The translations under genes and the position numbers were made by a program. Source: Geobacter sp. SVR (GTDB lineage: Bacteria; Desulfobacterota; Desulfuromonadia; Geobacterales; Pseudopelobacteraceae). From it: a stretch of 64,000 nucleotides of DNA. Of this stretch, positions 10,906 to 17,998 are shown in pieces. The stretch spans positions 310,001 to 374,000 of the forward strand of contig NZ_AP024469.1 of NCBI RefSeq assembly GCF_016865365.1, written 5' to 3'. Positions within the stretch are counted from its first letter, which is position 1; each line of letters starts with the position of its first letter. Under the pieces are notes generated by a model that saw only the letters and a list, made by a program, of their open reading frames with translations, was not told where the DNA came from and ran no database searches.

Positions 10906-11089
10906 AATTCCTGAATCCGTGATGAATGGAAGCCGGAATGAGCGTCGTGCCGGGGCTCCATCGTCGCCGGCTCCGTTTCATGCCGTCAATGCCGCCCCAC
11001 CTACGAGGAAATGCTTCTCATGCCGGAAACGTAAGAGCAGAGGCACGGGTAGCGAGTGCAGGCTGGAAGGCGTCACGGATTCAGGAATT
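10906..11089. repeat. Long-spaced inverted repeat upstream of murB's end
   Basis: AATTCCTGAATCCGTGA (10906-10922) reappears as its exact reverse complement at 11073-11089, giving 17 perfect bases separated by 150 bases. A third partial copy (GGATTCAGGAAT) follows at 11090-11101. It fills most of the gap between murB's stop and the small unknown gene. No gene is supported inside. Confidence 0.75.
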
Positions 11090-11105
11090 GGATTCAGGAA
11101 TCATG

Positions 11106-12119
11106 TTATATGATCTGGGCCTCCCGCTCCAGGACCAGTCCGAATGTGTCTCTGACGCTGGCGATGATCCGTTCCGACAGGTCATAGATCTGTTCGCCGT
11201 CGGCGGCTCCGTAATTGACCAGGATCAGGGCGTGCTGGGGATAGACCGCCGCATCGCCGCTGCGCCAGCCCTTCCAGCCGCACTGCTCGATCAGCCAGGC
11301 CGAGGGTATCTTGATCTGCCCCGTGTGCTCCCTGAAGAAGGGCAGAGCCGGGTAGCTGGTGCGCAGGCGTTCGAAATCGTCTGGGGTCACAATGCAGTTT
11401 TTGAAAAAGCTGCCGCAGTTTCCGAGCTCCCGAGGATCCGGCAGCTTGACGGCCCTGATCTCGGAAATGGCGCGCTCCAGCAGCCGGGGCGACAGCGGCT
11501 GATCTCCATACTCTTCCAGTTTTTTGCGGATGTCGCCGTATTCGATATGATACTCCGGCTGCCTGGCCAGTCTGATCACGATGCCGGTTACAAAAAAGAG
11601 TCCTTTCAGCTCGTGCTTGAAAATACTGTCGCGATAACCGAAACGGCACTCGCTGTTGCTGAAGGTCCGCACCTGGCCGGAGCGGATATCGACCGCCTCC
11701 ACCGATTCCAGAAGATCCTTGATTTCCACGCCGTAGGCACCGATGTTCTGGACCGGGGCTGCCCCCACCGAGCCGGGTATCCGTGTCAGATTCTCCAGCC
11801 CCCCCAGGTCATGCTCCAGGCTGAAATCGACCAGGTCCTGCCATTCCTCTCCGCCCCGACTCTCGATCCAGACATGCGCATCGTCGCTGCGCACGATCCT
11901 GATCCCGCGGATCTCGTTCTTCAGCACCAGCCCTGAGAAATCCGATCTGAACACGACGTTGCTGCCCCCGCCCAGCACTAGTATCCGTTCGGCCTCCGGG
12001 GCCGCGGCCAGGGCTTGGCCGATCTGGTCGACGTGCCGGATACGGGCGAAATAGCGGGCCGTCGCATCGACGTTGAGGGTGTTGTACGGCCTGAGTGAAT
12101 GGTTCCTGAGCAGTTCCAT
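11106..12119 (-). CDS. murB: UDP-N-acetylenolpyruvoylglucosamine reductase, type I
   Basis: MurB reduces UDP-GlcNAc-enolpyruvate to UDP-MurNAc with NADPH and FAD, the second committed step of peptidoglycan synthesis, in the cytoplasm. The 337-residue length and C-terminal extension match the E. coli (type I) class. The FAD site is visible as VLGGGSNVV and as PGSVGAAPVQNIGAYG. The catalytic Ser segment is GSFFKNCIV, and the C-terminal PSAWLIEQCGWKG is typical. murB usually sits in the division/cell-wall cluster, but here it is flanked by unknown genes on the same strand and appears to be detached from mur/fts. Confidence 0.96.
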   Translation of the reverse strand: MELLRNHSLRPYNTLNVDATARYFARIRHVDQIGQALAAAPEAERILVLGGGSNVVFRSDFSGLVLKNEIRGIRIVRSDDAHVWIESRGGEEWQDLVDFSLEHDLGGLENLTRIPGSVGAAPVQNIGAYGVEIKDLLESVEAVDIRSGQVRTFSNSECRFGYRDSIFKHELKGLFFVTGIVIRLARQPEYHIEYGDIRKKLEEYGDQPLSPRLLERAISEIRAVKLPDPRELGNCGSFFKNCIVTPDDFERLRTSYPALPFFREHTGQIKIPSAWLIEQCGWKGWRSGDAAVYPQHALILVNYGAADGEQIYDLSERIIASVRDTFGLVLEREAQII

Positions 12120-12263
12120 GGATGTGAAATACCTCGGTAGAAAGTGGCGGAAACAGTGTACTGCAAAAAGAGCTTACCAGGGATGTACAGGGCGAACAGG
12201 ATCAAAAATTTTGGATACCTCTGCCCGGCGAACTCCCTGATCCTCTGCCGCTGAAGCGGGATG

Positions 12264-12860
12264 CTAGCGCTTGCGTCCCGCCCGGTGCAGGTCGATAATC
12301 ACCCCCGGCAGCAGCGGAGTGCCGCTGAACAGGTCCACCGGCGGTGTCGGTGTGACCGAGGCGGTCCCGAAGGCATATTCGAGCACGGCGTGGCGGCCGT
12401 TGTCCTCCAGCCAGACCAGCCGGGTGGTTTCAGTGCCGGTGATCTCCCCCGCCAGATAGTTCTTGACCGCCCGGTCCCGGCATTCCAGCGGATCGTTGAC
12501 GGTTGTGATGGAATCCAGGCAACGTTCCAGTCGGGCGGCACGGGCTGCGATGTCGCTGCTGGCGGCATTCAGCTCCTTTTTCGAGGAAAGTTCGGCCAGT
12601 CCCATGGCACCGGAAAAGGCGGTTCTGGTCCAGCCTCCATCGATCGGCTCGATGGACCAGGCAGTAATGAACAGCCCCTCGGGTCGCTGCTCGACGCTGA
12701 CTCGCGGGCAGCCCGCCGGCGTTTTGCCGGTCCATTTTCCGCTCTTGCCGATCTCCCGGAAAAGGCGGGTGGTGCAGTCAGCCAGATTCCTGATTTCGCC
12801 GGCAGCGGCCGGCCGGCACGCCATCAGGCACAGCAGCAGTATCAGTATGCGGTGCGGCAT
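12264..12860 (-). CDS. Exported protein of unknown function
   Basis: This 198-residue protein has a clear signal sequence. The start at 12860 has GGGGGGGAA upstream, and the hydrophobic stretch ends LLLCLMACRPAAAG. LMAC could be a lipobox, in which case Cys 15 would be lipidated, but AAAG would also fit signal peptidase I. Mature residues include four further cysteines (DCTTRL, AGCPRV, ERCLDS, LECRDR) that could form two disulfides in the periplasm. I do not recognise a family. Confidence 0.65.
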   Translation of the reverse strand: MPHRILILLLCLMACRPAAAGEIRNLADCTTRLFREIGKSGKWTGKTPAGCPRVSVEQRPEGLFITAWSIEPIDGGWTRTAFSGAMGLAELSSKKELNAASSDIAARAARLERCLDSITTVNDPLECRDRAVKNYLAGEITGTETTRLVWLEDNGRHAVLEYAFGTASVTPTPPVDLFSGTPLLPGVIIDLHRAGRKR

Positions 12861-12972
12861 GATTCCCCCCCTTGTCGACCTGTCCAGGATTTTCTCTGCC
12901 AAAGTATAGCACTACCGGCAGGAGTGGTGCGAGGCCAATTATCACCGGATTCCGGATGGTGACGCCACTTCG

Positions 12973-13001
12973 TTGACAACGGCATTAGGGACGTTTAAAC
13001 T
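12973..13001 (+). promoter_or_regulatory. Sigma-70-type promoter of the pdh operon
   Basis: A perfect -35 TTGACA (12973-12978), a 17-base spacer and TAAACT (12996-13001) lie about 45 bases before the pdhA start. The site overlaps the first possible start codon of the pdhA frame (TTG 12973), which argues that the upstream start is not used. Confidence 0.65.
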
Positions 13002-13044
13002 CTCCACGCGGGTTATATCAATAGAGCGGAAGCGAGCTGAAACC

Positions 13045-14100
13045 ATGCCGGAGACGATTCTGGAAACATTCAGTATCAAGCGCCTGGAGATCCTCGACGA
13101 GAACGGCCAGGCCGACCAGGCTCTCATGCCCCCCCTGTCGGATGCCGAGCTGCGGCGCGGCTACGAGGCGATGGTGCTGGCGCGTATCTTCGACGAGCGG
13201 GCGGTCGCGCTGCAGCGCGAAGGACGATTGGGCACCTATCCCTCGATTTTCGGGCAGGAGGCGGCCCAGGTCGGCAGCGCGCTGGCCCTGACGCCCGATG
13301 ACCGGGTCTTCCCCTCCTTCCGCGAAATGGGGGTTCACCTGACCCTCGGCTATCCGCTCGCATCGTTGTTCCAGTACTGGGGCGGAGACGAACGCGGCCA
13401 GCTCGTGCCGGAACACCTCAATTTCTTCCCCTTCTGCGTTTCGGTCGGCACCCATATCCCCCACGCGGTGGGCGCCGCCATGGCGGCCCGCTACCGGCGG
13501 GAGCCGGCGGTGTCGGTGGCCTATTTCGGCGACGGCGCCACCTCCAAGGGGGATTTTCACGAAGGCTTCAACCTGGCCGGTGTGCTGAAGCTGCCGGTGG
13601 TTTTCATCTGCCAGAACAATCAGTGGGCCATCTCGATCCCGCTCAAGGGACAGACCGCCTCCGCCACTCTGGCGCAGAAGGCGGTTGCCTATGGTTTCGA
13701 CGGCATCCAGGTGGACGGCAACGACCTGTTCGCGGTTTACCGCGCCACGTGGGAGGCGCTCGACAAGGCCCGCAGCGGCGGCGGCCCTACCTTCATCGAA
13801 TGCCTGACCTACCGCATGTCCGACCATACCACGGCCGACGACGCCTCCCGCTACCGCCCGCCGGAGGAGGTGACCGCCTGGCGCGGCCGCGATCCGCTGG
13901 CGCGGCTGGAACGCTACCTGGCGGCGCGCGGGTTATGGGATCAGGCATATGCCGACCGGACCCGGGCACTCATCATCGGGCTGATCGACGAGGCGGTGCG
14001 CATCATGGAGGCGGCCCCCCCACCGAAGGCCGGCGAACTGTTCGATCATGTCTGTGCCACGCTAAGTCCGCGTCAGGCTAGACAGAGAAAGGGGGCCTGA
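13045..14100 (+). CDS. pdhA: Pyruvate dehydrogenase E1 component, alpha subunit
   Basis: The 351-residue protein is the thiamine-diphosphate-binding alpha chain of a 2-oxoacid dehydrogenase, which decarboxylates pyruvate and passes acetyl to E2. The ThDP/Mg motif is visible as GDGATSKGDFHEG followed by QNNQWAIS. The N-terminal LQREGRLGTYPS and GQEA are typical of PdhA of Bacillus/Geobacter type. Start 13045 is chosen because an upstream start would overlap the promoter. The gene is one base from pdhB. The branched-chain or acetoin E1 alpha families are alternatives, but the similarity pattern favours pyruvate. Confidence 0.92.
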   Translation: MPETILETFSIKRLEILDENGQADQALMPPLSDAELRRGYEAMVLARIFDERAVALQREGRLGTYPSIFGQEAAQVGSALALTPDDRVFPSFREMGVHLTLGYPLASLFQYWGGDERGQLVPEHLNFFPFCVSVGTHIPHAVGAAMAARYRREPAVSVAYFGDGATSKGDFHEGFNLAGVLKLPVVFICQNNQWAISIPLKGQTASATLAQKAVAYGFDGIQVDGNDLFAVYRATWEALDKARSGGGPTFIECLTYRMSDHTTADDASRYRPPEEVTAWRGRDPLARLERYLAARGLWDQAYADRTRALIIGLIDEAVRIMEAAPPPKAGELFDHVCATLSPRQARQRKGA

Positions 14101-14101
14101 G

Positions 14102-15064
14102 ATGGCGCAGCTCAACATGGTGCAGGCCATCAACCAGGCCCTGGCCCAGGAGATGGCCCACGACGAGCGGGTGGTGCTGCTGGGTGAGGATGTGGGGCGG
14201 GACGGCGGCGTTTTCCGGGTGACCGAGGGGCTGCTGGAGCGCTTCGGCGTCGAGCGGGTGATCGATACGCCACTGTCCGAATCGGCCATTGCCGGCGCGG
14301 CCATCGGCATGGCGGCCTACGGCCTGCGCCCGGTGGCCGAGATCCAGTTCATGGGCTTCATCTATCCCGCCCTGGACCAGCTCTTTGCCCATGCCGCCCG
14401 GCTGCGTGCGCGTTCGCGCGGCCGCTACAGCTGCCCGCTGGTGGTGCGGACCCCCTACGGAGGCGGGATCAAGGCTCCCGAACTCCACGAGGAAAGCACC
14501 GAATCGCTCTTCTGCCACATGCCCGGCATCCGGGTGGTGGTCCCCTCGGGACCGTACACCGCCAAGGGGCTGCTGCTGGCGGCCCTGCGCGATCCCGACC
14601 CGGTGCTGTTCCTGGAACCGACTCGGCTCTACCGCCTGATCAAGGAGGAGGTGCCGGAGGGAGATTATACCGTCGAGATCGGCCGGGCGCGGCTGGTGCA
14701 GCAGGGCAGCGCTGTGACGGTGATCGCCTGGGGCAGCATGCTGGAGCGGGTGCGCAAGGCGGTGGAAGGCTACGATGTCGATCTGATCGACCTGCTGACC
14801 CTGAATCCGTTCGACAGCGAAACCGTGCTGGCCTCGGTCGCCAGGACCGGGCGGGTGGTGATCGTGCACGAGGCGGTCAAGACCTGCGGTCTGGGAGCGG
14901 AGATCGCAGCCACCATTGCCGAGGAGGCCATCCTGCACCTGCGGGGTCCGGTGCTGCGGGTGGCCGCCCCGGACGTGCCGGTGCCGCTGGCCAAGCTGGT
15001 GGACCGGTACCTGCCGGGTGTGGAACAGATCCGGGTAGCCCTGGACGAGGTGCTGAAATACTGA
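14102..15064 (+). CDS. pdhB: Pyruvate dehydrogenase E1 component, beta subunit
   Basis: The 320-residue transketolase-like beta chain would form the alpha2beta2 E1 with PdhA. It starts one base after pdhA, with AGAAAGGGGG upstream. Conserved parts include GEDVGRDGGVFRVTEGL, TPLSESAIAGAAIGMAAYG and the pyrimidine-binding QFMGFIYPALDQL, followed by VRTPYGGGIKAPELHEES. The C-terminal half (VIAWGSMLERV, HEAVKTCGLGAEIAA) is complete. The E2 gene should follow directly but is separated by 1.5 kb of mobile and repeat DNA. Confidence 0.94.
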   Translation: MAQLNMVQAINQALAQEMAHDERVVLLGEDVGRDGGVFRVTEGLLERFGVERVIDTPLSESAIAGAAIGMAAYGLRPVAEIQFMGFIYPALDQLFAHAARLRARSRGRYSCPLVVRTPYGGGIKAPELHEESTESLFCHMPGIRVVVPSGPYTAKGLLLAALRDPDPVLFLEPTRLYRLIKEEVPEGDYTVEIGRARLVQQGSAVTVIAWGSMLERVRKAVEGYDVDLIDLLTLNPFDSETVLASVARTGRVVIVHEAVKTCGLGAEIAATIAEEAILHLRGPVLRVAAPDVPVPLAKLVDRYLPGVEQIRVALDEVLKY

Positions 15065-15070
15065 AAAACT

Positions 15071-15085
15071 TTTTTTGCCACAGAG
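15071..15085. repeat. Left arm of a CTCTGTGTCC-family repeat, cut off by the IS element
   Basis: TTTTTTGCCACAGAG directly follows pdhB. It is the reverse complement of the repeat arm found at 16491-16520 (ending CCTCTGTGGC). In other gaps the two arms are only 100-150 bases apart, so the IS element probably landed between them. Confidence 0.55.
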
Positions 15086-15144
15086 TGAGCTATCTTCACA
15101 TTTGAGGACACACCTTATATCCTAACGGACCAGGAGGGTGTGTC

Positions 15145-15444
15145 ATGAGAATGAACCGAAAATACGATGCCGAGTTTAAAGCTGAAGCGGTGAAGCTGGT
15201 TTTGGAAGACAACCGCACCATTCGCGAAGTTGAAAGCAGTCTCGGGATCACGCATGGAGTCTTAAAAGGATGGATCCGGAAACACCGTGACCAGCAGGAT
15301 CCGGCTATAGCCAGTCAAATATCTGCCGAAGCAGAGCTTAAGCAACTCCGCAAAGAGAACGAGCAACTCCGTCGGGAGCGTGAAATCCTAAAAAAAGCTG
15401 TGGCCATCTTCTCAACGGATCCGCATCGTTATTCGGGTTCATAA
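15145..15444 (+). CDS. IS3-family transposase OrfA (helix-turn-helix)
   Basis: This 99-residue protein has the usual IS3 OrfA layout. It starts with a basic opening (RMNRKYDAEFKAEAVKLV) and an HTH (TIREVESSLGITHGVLKGWIRKH) that binds the ends. A Leu/Glu/Lys coiled coil for multimerisation (ELKQLRKENEQLRREREILKK) follows. An AGGAGG lies before the ATG. The run of seven A (15390-15396) at the ILKK codons is a plausible -1 slippery site for making OrfAB, the active transposase. Confidence 0.9.
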   Translation: MRMNRKYDAEFKAEAVKLVLEDNRTIREVESSLGITHGVLKGWIRKHRDQQDPAIASQISAEAELKQLRKENEQLRREREILKKAVAIFSTDPHRYSGS

Positions 15445-15466
15445 CCGAGCACCGCTCCGAATTCGG

Positions 15467-16294
15467 GTGAAGGAGATGTGCCGAGTTCTGGGAGTGACTC
15501 GGAGTTGGTACTACGCCCATGCGGCCGGCCGAGTAACGAATCGGCAGCGCGAAGACCAGGCGTTGTTGCCAACGATCAAATCAGCCTTCGAAGAGAGCGA
15601 CAAAACATATGGCGCGAAACGGATTACCCATAACCTACGGCAGTTAGGGCGGCGCGTCGGTAAAAACCGCATCTGGCGCCTGATGCGAGAAAACGGCCTT
15701 AAAGTCAAGACGACGCGGAAGTTCAAGGTTACAACGAATTCAGATCACAAGCGTCCTGTAGCGGACAATCTGGTGAAGCGTCAATTCTCCGCTGACGCTC
15801 CCAATCGGCTCTGGACCGGCGACATAACGTACATTGAAACGGTCCAGGGCTGGCTGTACTTGGCAGTGGTCCTCGATGTATTCTCCCGCCGGATCGTGGG
15901 CTGGAGCATGAACAAACGCATGACGGATGATCTTGTTATAGCTGCCCTTACCAATGCGATAGTCAGGCGTCGGCCGTCACCAGGATTCATCTTTCACACG
16001 GATCGTGGTTCGCAATATTGCAGCAAACGGTTTCGTGCCGTGGTCGGGAAAGCAGCTGGCATCCAAAGCATGAGCGGAACCGGATGCTGCTATGACAATG
16101 CAATTACGGAGACCTTTTTCTCCACATTGAAGAGAGAACTGATTTACCACTGCTCCTTCACGACCCGGCAAGAAGCACAGAGCCGGATATTTCGTTACAT
16201 CGAAGGTTTCTACAACCGCAAGAGGATTCACTCTGCGATTGGCTATCTCACTCCTGAACAGTTTGAGCAGCAGGAGCTAAAGATGGCAGCATAG
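15467..16294 (+). CDS. IS3-family transposase OrfB (DDE integrase), N-terminus possibly frameshifted
   Basis: The catalytic core is intact, with Asp in WTGDITYIE, Asp in FHTDRGSQY and Glu in NAITETFFSTLK. It is preceded by an HTH_21-like region and followed by a conserved C-terminus (YNRKRIHSAIGYLTPEQFE). The open frame begins at GTG 15467 with VKEMCRVLGVTRSWYY. The residues that normally precede this (FITEHRSEFG) are in a different frame at 15438-15467, ending at TGA 15468. Adding one G to the GGG at 15465-15467 would join them. This copy may therefore carry a single-base deletion and be weak or inactive. Confidence 0.85.
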   Translation: MKEMCRVLGVTRSWYYAHAAGRVTNRQREDQALLPTIKSAFEESDKTYGAKRITHNLRQLGRRVGKNRIWRLMRENGLKVKTTRKFKVTTNSDHKRPVADNLVKRQFSADAPNRLWTGDITYIETVQGWLYLAVVLDVFSRRIVGWSMNKRMTDDLVIAALTNAIVRRRPSPGFIFHTDRGSQYCSKRFRAVVGKAAGIQSMSGTGCCYDNAITETFFSTLKRELIYHCSFTTRQEAQSRIFRYIEGFYNRKRIHSAIGYLTPEQFEQQELKMAA

Positions 16295-16313
16295 AATTTT
16301 GAGTGTGTCCTCT

Positions 16314-16553
16314 ATTGCGAAGACAGGTCAGAGGACACAAAAGTCCCCCTTTGCAAAAGGGGGATTTAGGGGGATTTGCCTTTAATAGCGTAACACCAAA
16401 TCCCCCTGTCCCCCTTTAGGCCCTTGGGTCCTTTTTCAAAGGGGGGAACCCTTAGGGAAGATTGGTGCCAATCAGGTTTCTTTGAAGCCCTCTGTGACCT
16501 CTGTGTCCTCTGTGGCTACCAATCTTCAGGTTTTTTCGCGACAAGGAGCGAAC
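16314..16553. repeat. Repeat-rich gap between the IS element and pdhC
   Basis: Two kinds of repeat fill this gap. From 16343 to about 16450, CCCCCTTTGCAAAAGGGGGA and TTTAGGGGGATTT face AAATCCCCCTGTCCCCCTTT and TTTTCAAAGGGGGG in inverted order, capable of forming long hairpins. At 16491-16520 lies the right arm of the CTCTGTGTCC family. The latter is open in the pdhC frame and yields a false extension (SVTSVSSVAT). Confidence 0.7.
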
Positions 16554-17744
16554 ATGTCCTTCGATTTCAAGCTGCCCGATCTGGGTGAGGGGATTGCCGA
16601 GGTGGAACTGCGGCGCTGGCTGGTCAAGGAGGGGGACCGGGTGGCGGAGCACCAAGTGCTGGCCGAGGTGGAAAGCGACAAGGCGGTGGTAGAGGTGCCC
16701 TCCCCCCACGGCGGCATCGTGGCCCGCATCCATCGCAACGAGGGGGAAACCGTGGCTGTGGGCCAGACGCTGGTGACGATTGCCGATGCCGGGGAGAATG
16801 TGCAGCAGCGCTCCCCCTCGTTCGGGATCGTCGGCAGCCTGCCCGAGGCCGAGGAGGTCCCCCGGGCTGCCTCTCCGGCAGCCGGCGCAGTGCAGGCCAC
16901 CCCGCTGGTGCGCAAACTGGCCCGCGAGCGGGGTATCGATCTGCAGTCGATCCGGGGCAGCGGTCCGCGCGGCAGCATCACCCCCGAAGACCTGGAGCAG
17001 CTGGCCACTCCGCAGCGCCCTGTTGCCGACCAGCCGGCCGGAGAGGTTGAGCGGCTGCCGCTACGCGGCCTGCGGCGCACCATTGCCCGCAACGTGCTGG
17101 CAGCCCAGCGGGCCACCGCCTTTGTGACCAGCATGGAGGAGGTGGACATCACCACCCTGTGGGAGTTGCGCCTGCGCGAACAGCACGAAGTGGAGTCACG
17201 CGGCACCCACCTGACCTTTCTGCCCTTCTTCATCAAGGCTGCCCAGCACGCCCTCAGGGAACACCCCCGCCTGAACGCCGCCATTGACGATGCGGCCGAG
17301 GAGATCGTGCTCAAGCGGCACTACCACTTCGGCATTGCCGTGGATACCGAGGAGGGGCTGATGGTACCGGTGATCCGCGACGTGGACAAGAAGAGCATTC
17401 TCCACCTGGCGGCCGAGATCCAGGAACTGGGGCGCAGGGCGCGTGAACGGACAATCGCGGTGGACGACCTGCGCGGCAGCAGCTTTACCATCACCAACTA
17501 CGGCCATTTCGGCGGCACCTTTGCCACGCCGATCATCAACTGGCCCGATGTGGCCATCCTCGGCTGCGGCCGAATCGTGGAGCGTCCCTGGGTCCATCAG
17601 GGGGCGATTGCGATCCGCAAGATCCTGCACCTCTCCCTGACTTTCGATCACCGCGTCACCGACGGCGTCGACGCGGCCCGCTTCATCGGCCGGGTGGCCC
17701 GGTATCTGGAGGACCCGGACCTGCTGTTCATCGAGAGCATTTGA
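16554..17744 (+). CDS. pdhC: Pyruvate dehydrogenase E2, dihydrolipoamide acetyltransferase
   Basis: The protein has 396 residues in three domains. A single lipoyl domain (about 1-80) carries the modified Lys in VESDKAVVEVPS. A peripheral-subunit-binding domain (about 115-155) contains TPLVRKLARERGIDL followed by GSGPRGSITPEDL. The catalytic acyltransferase domain ends with DHRVTDGVDAARF, containing the active His and Asp. It transfers acetyl from E1 to CoA and forms the complex core. ATG 16554 has AAGGAG seven bases upstream; the earlier in-frame start lies in a repeat. No E3 gene is in the window, so E3 must come from elsewhere. Confidence 0.93.
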   Translation: MSFDFKLPDLGEGIAEVELRRWLVKEGDRVAEHQVLAEVESDKAVVEVPSPHGGIVARIHRNEGETVAVGQTLVTIADAGENVQQRSPSFGIVGSLPEAEEVPRAASPAAGAVQATPLVRKLARERGIDLQSIRGSGPRGSITPEDLEQLATPQRPVADQPAGEVERLPLRGLRRTIARNVLAAQRATAFVTSMEEVDITTLWELRLREQHEVESRGTHLTFLPFFIKAAQHALREHPRLNAAIDDAAEEIVLKRHYHFGIAVDTEEGLMVPVIRDVDKKSILHLAAEIQELGRRARERTIAVDDLRGSSFTITNYGHFGGTFATPIINWPDVAILGCGRIVERPWVHQGAIAIRKILHLSLTFDHRVTDGVDAARFIGRVARYLEDPDLLFIESI

Positions 17745-17879
17745 AGGTTGTTGAAAAACGGGCATCTCGCCGCCGTCCTCGTCAGCCCTCTTGTGCGGCG
17801 TAGCGCTGCTACGCCTCCGCGGGGCTTCCTGCGGGTGCGACGATCTGCCCATTTTTGAACAACCTGAGAATTTCAACAG
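17745..17879. repeat. MITE-like 135-bp element, copy 1
   Basis: The element starts AGGTTGTTGAAAAACG immediately after the pdhC stop and ends TTTTTGAACAACC followed by TGAGAATTTCAACAG. The ends are inverted repeats (AGGTTGTTSAAAAAYGGGC in both). The interior is GC-rich (CTCGCCGCCGTCCTCGTCAG, GCGGCGTAGCGCTGC). Copies 2 (30597) and 3 (50839) are nearly identical. There is no coding capacity beyond spurious ORFs (CSATPHKADEDGGEMPVFQQ-type). Confidence 0.85.
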
Positions 17880-17940
17880 GCTGTTTTAGGCTGCAGAAAA
17901 CTGCTGCGGGACCGGTCTGTGGTCATCCGCTTGTAACAAA

Positions 17941-17979
17941 AAAGCAGGGTTTGCACATGGCGTGCAAACCCCTGCTTTT
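17941..17979 (-). terminator. Terminator hairpin downstream of the hybrid kinase
   Basis: AAAGCAGG-GTTTGCAC (17941-17956) pairs with GTGCAAAC-CCCTGCTTT (17962-17978) around a 5-base loop, with one bulged C and A/T flanks on both sides. It lies just beyond the end of the hybrid histidine kinase gene (minus strand). It can also stop transcripts coming from pdhC. Confidence 0.8.
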
Positions 17980-17998
17980 GTTTCACAGTTGTTTACTC

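Larger units (their letters stand above)
15103..16313 (+). mobile_element. IS3-family insertion sequence, 1.2 kb, with 3-bp target repeats
   Basis: Left end TGAGGACACACC (15103-15114) and right end AGTGTGTCCTCT (16302-16313) are imperfect inverted repeats. ATT flanks both sides (15100-15102 and 16314-16316), a 3-bp target duplication as expected for IS3. The element carries two overlapping-style reading frames, an HTH orfA and a DDE orfB. It is more AT-rich than its neighbours. It lies between pdhB and pdhC and could reduce or replace transcription of the E2 gene. Confidence 0.88.

Noticed and set aside
13045-17744. Acetoin dehydrogenase (acoABC) as an alternative for the pdh genes
   Set aside because: The E1 alpha N-terminal extension with REGRLGTYPS fits PdhA of Bacillus/Geobacter type, and no other acetoin genes are present. 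It is not fully excluded.
17196-17876. 226-codon minus-strand ORF starting in MITE copy 1
   Set aside because: Its N-terminus is the repeat itself and the rest lies opposite pdhC. The same beginning recurs at copy 2 opposite the VWA gene.
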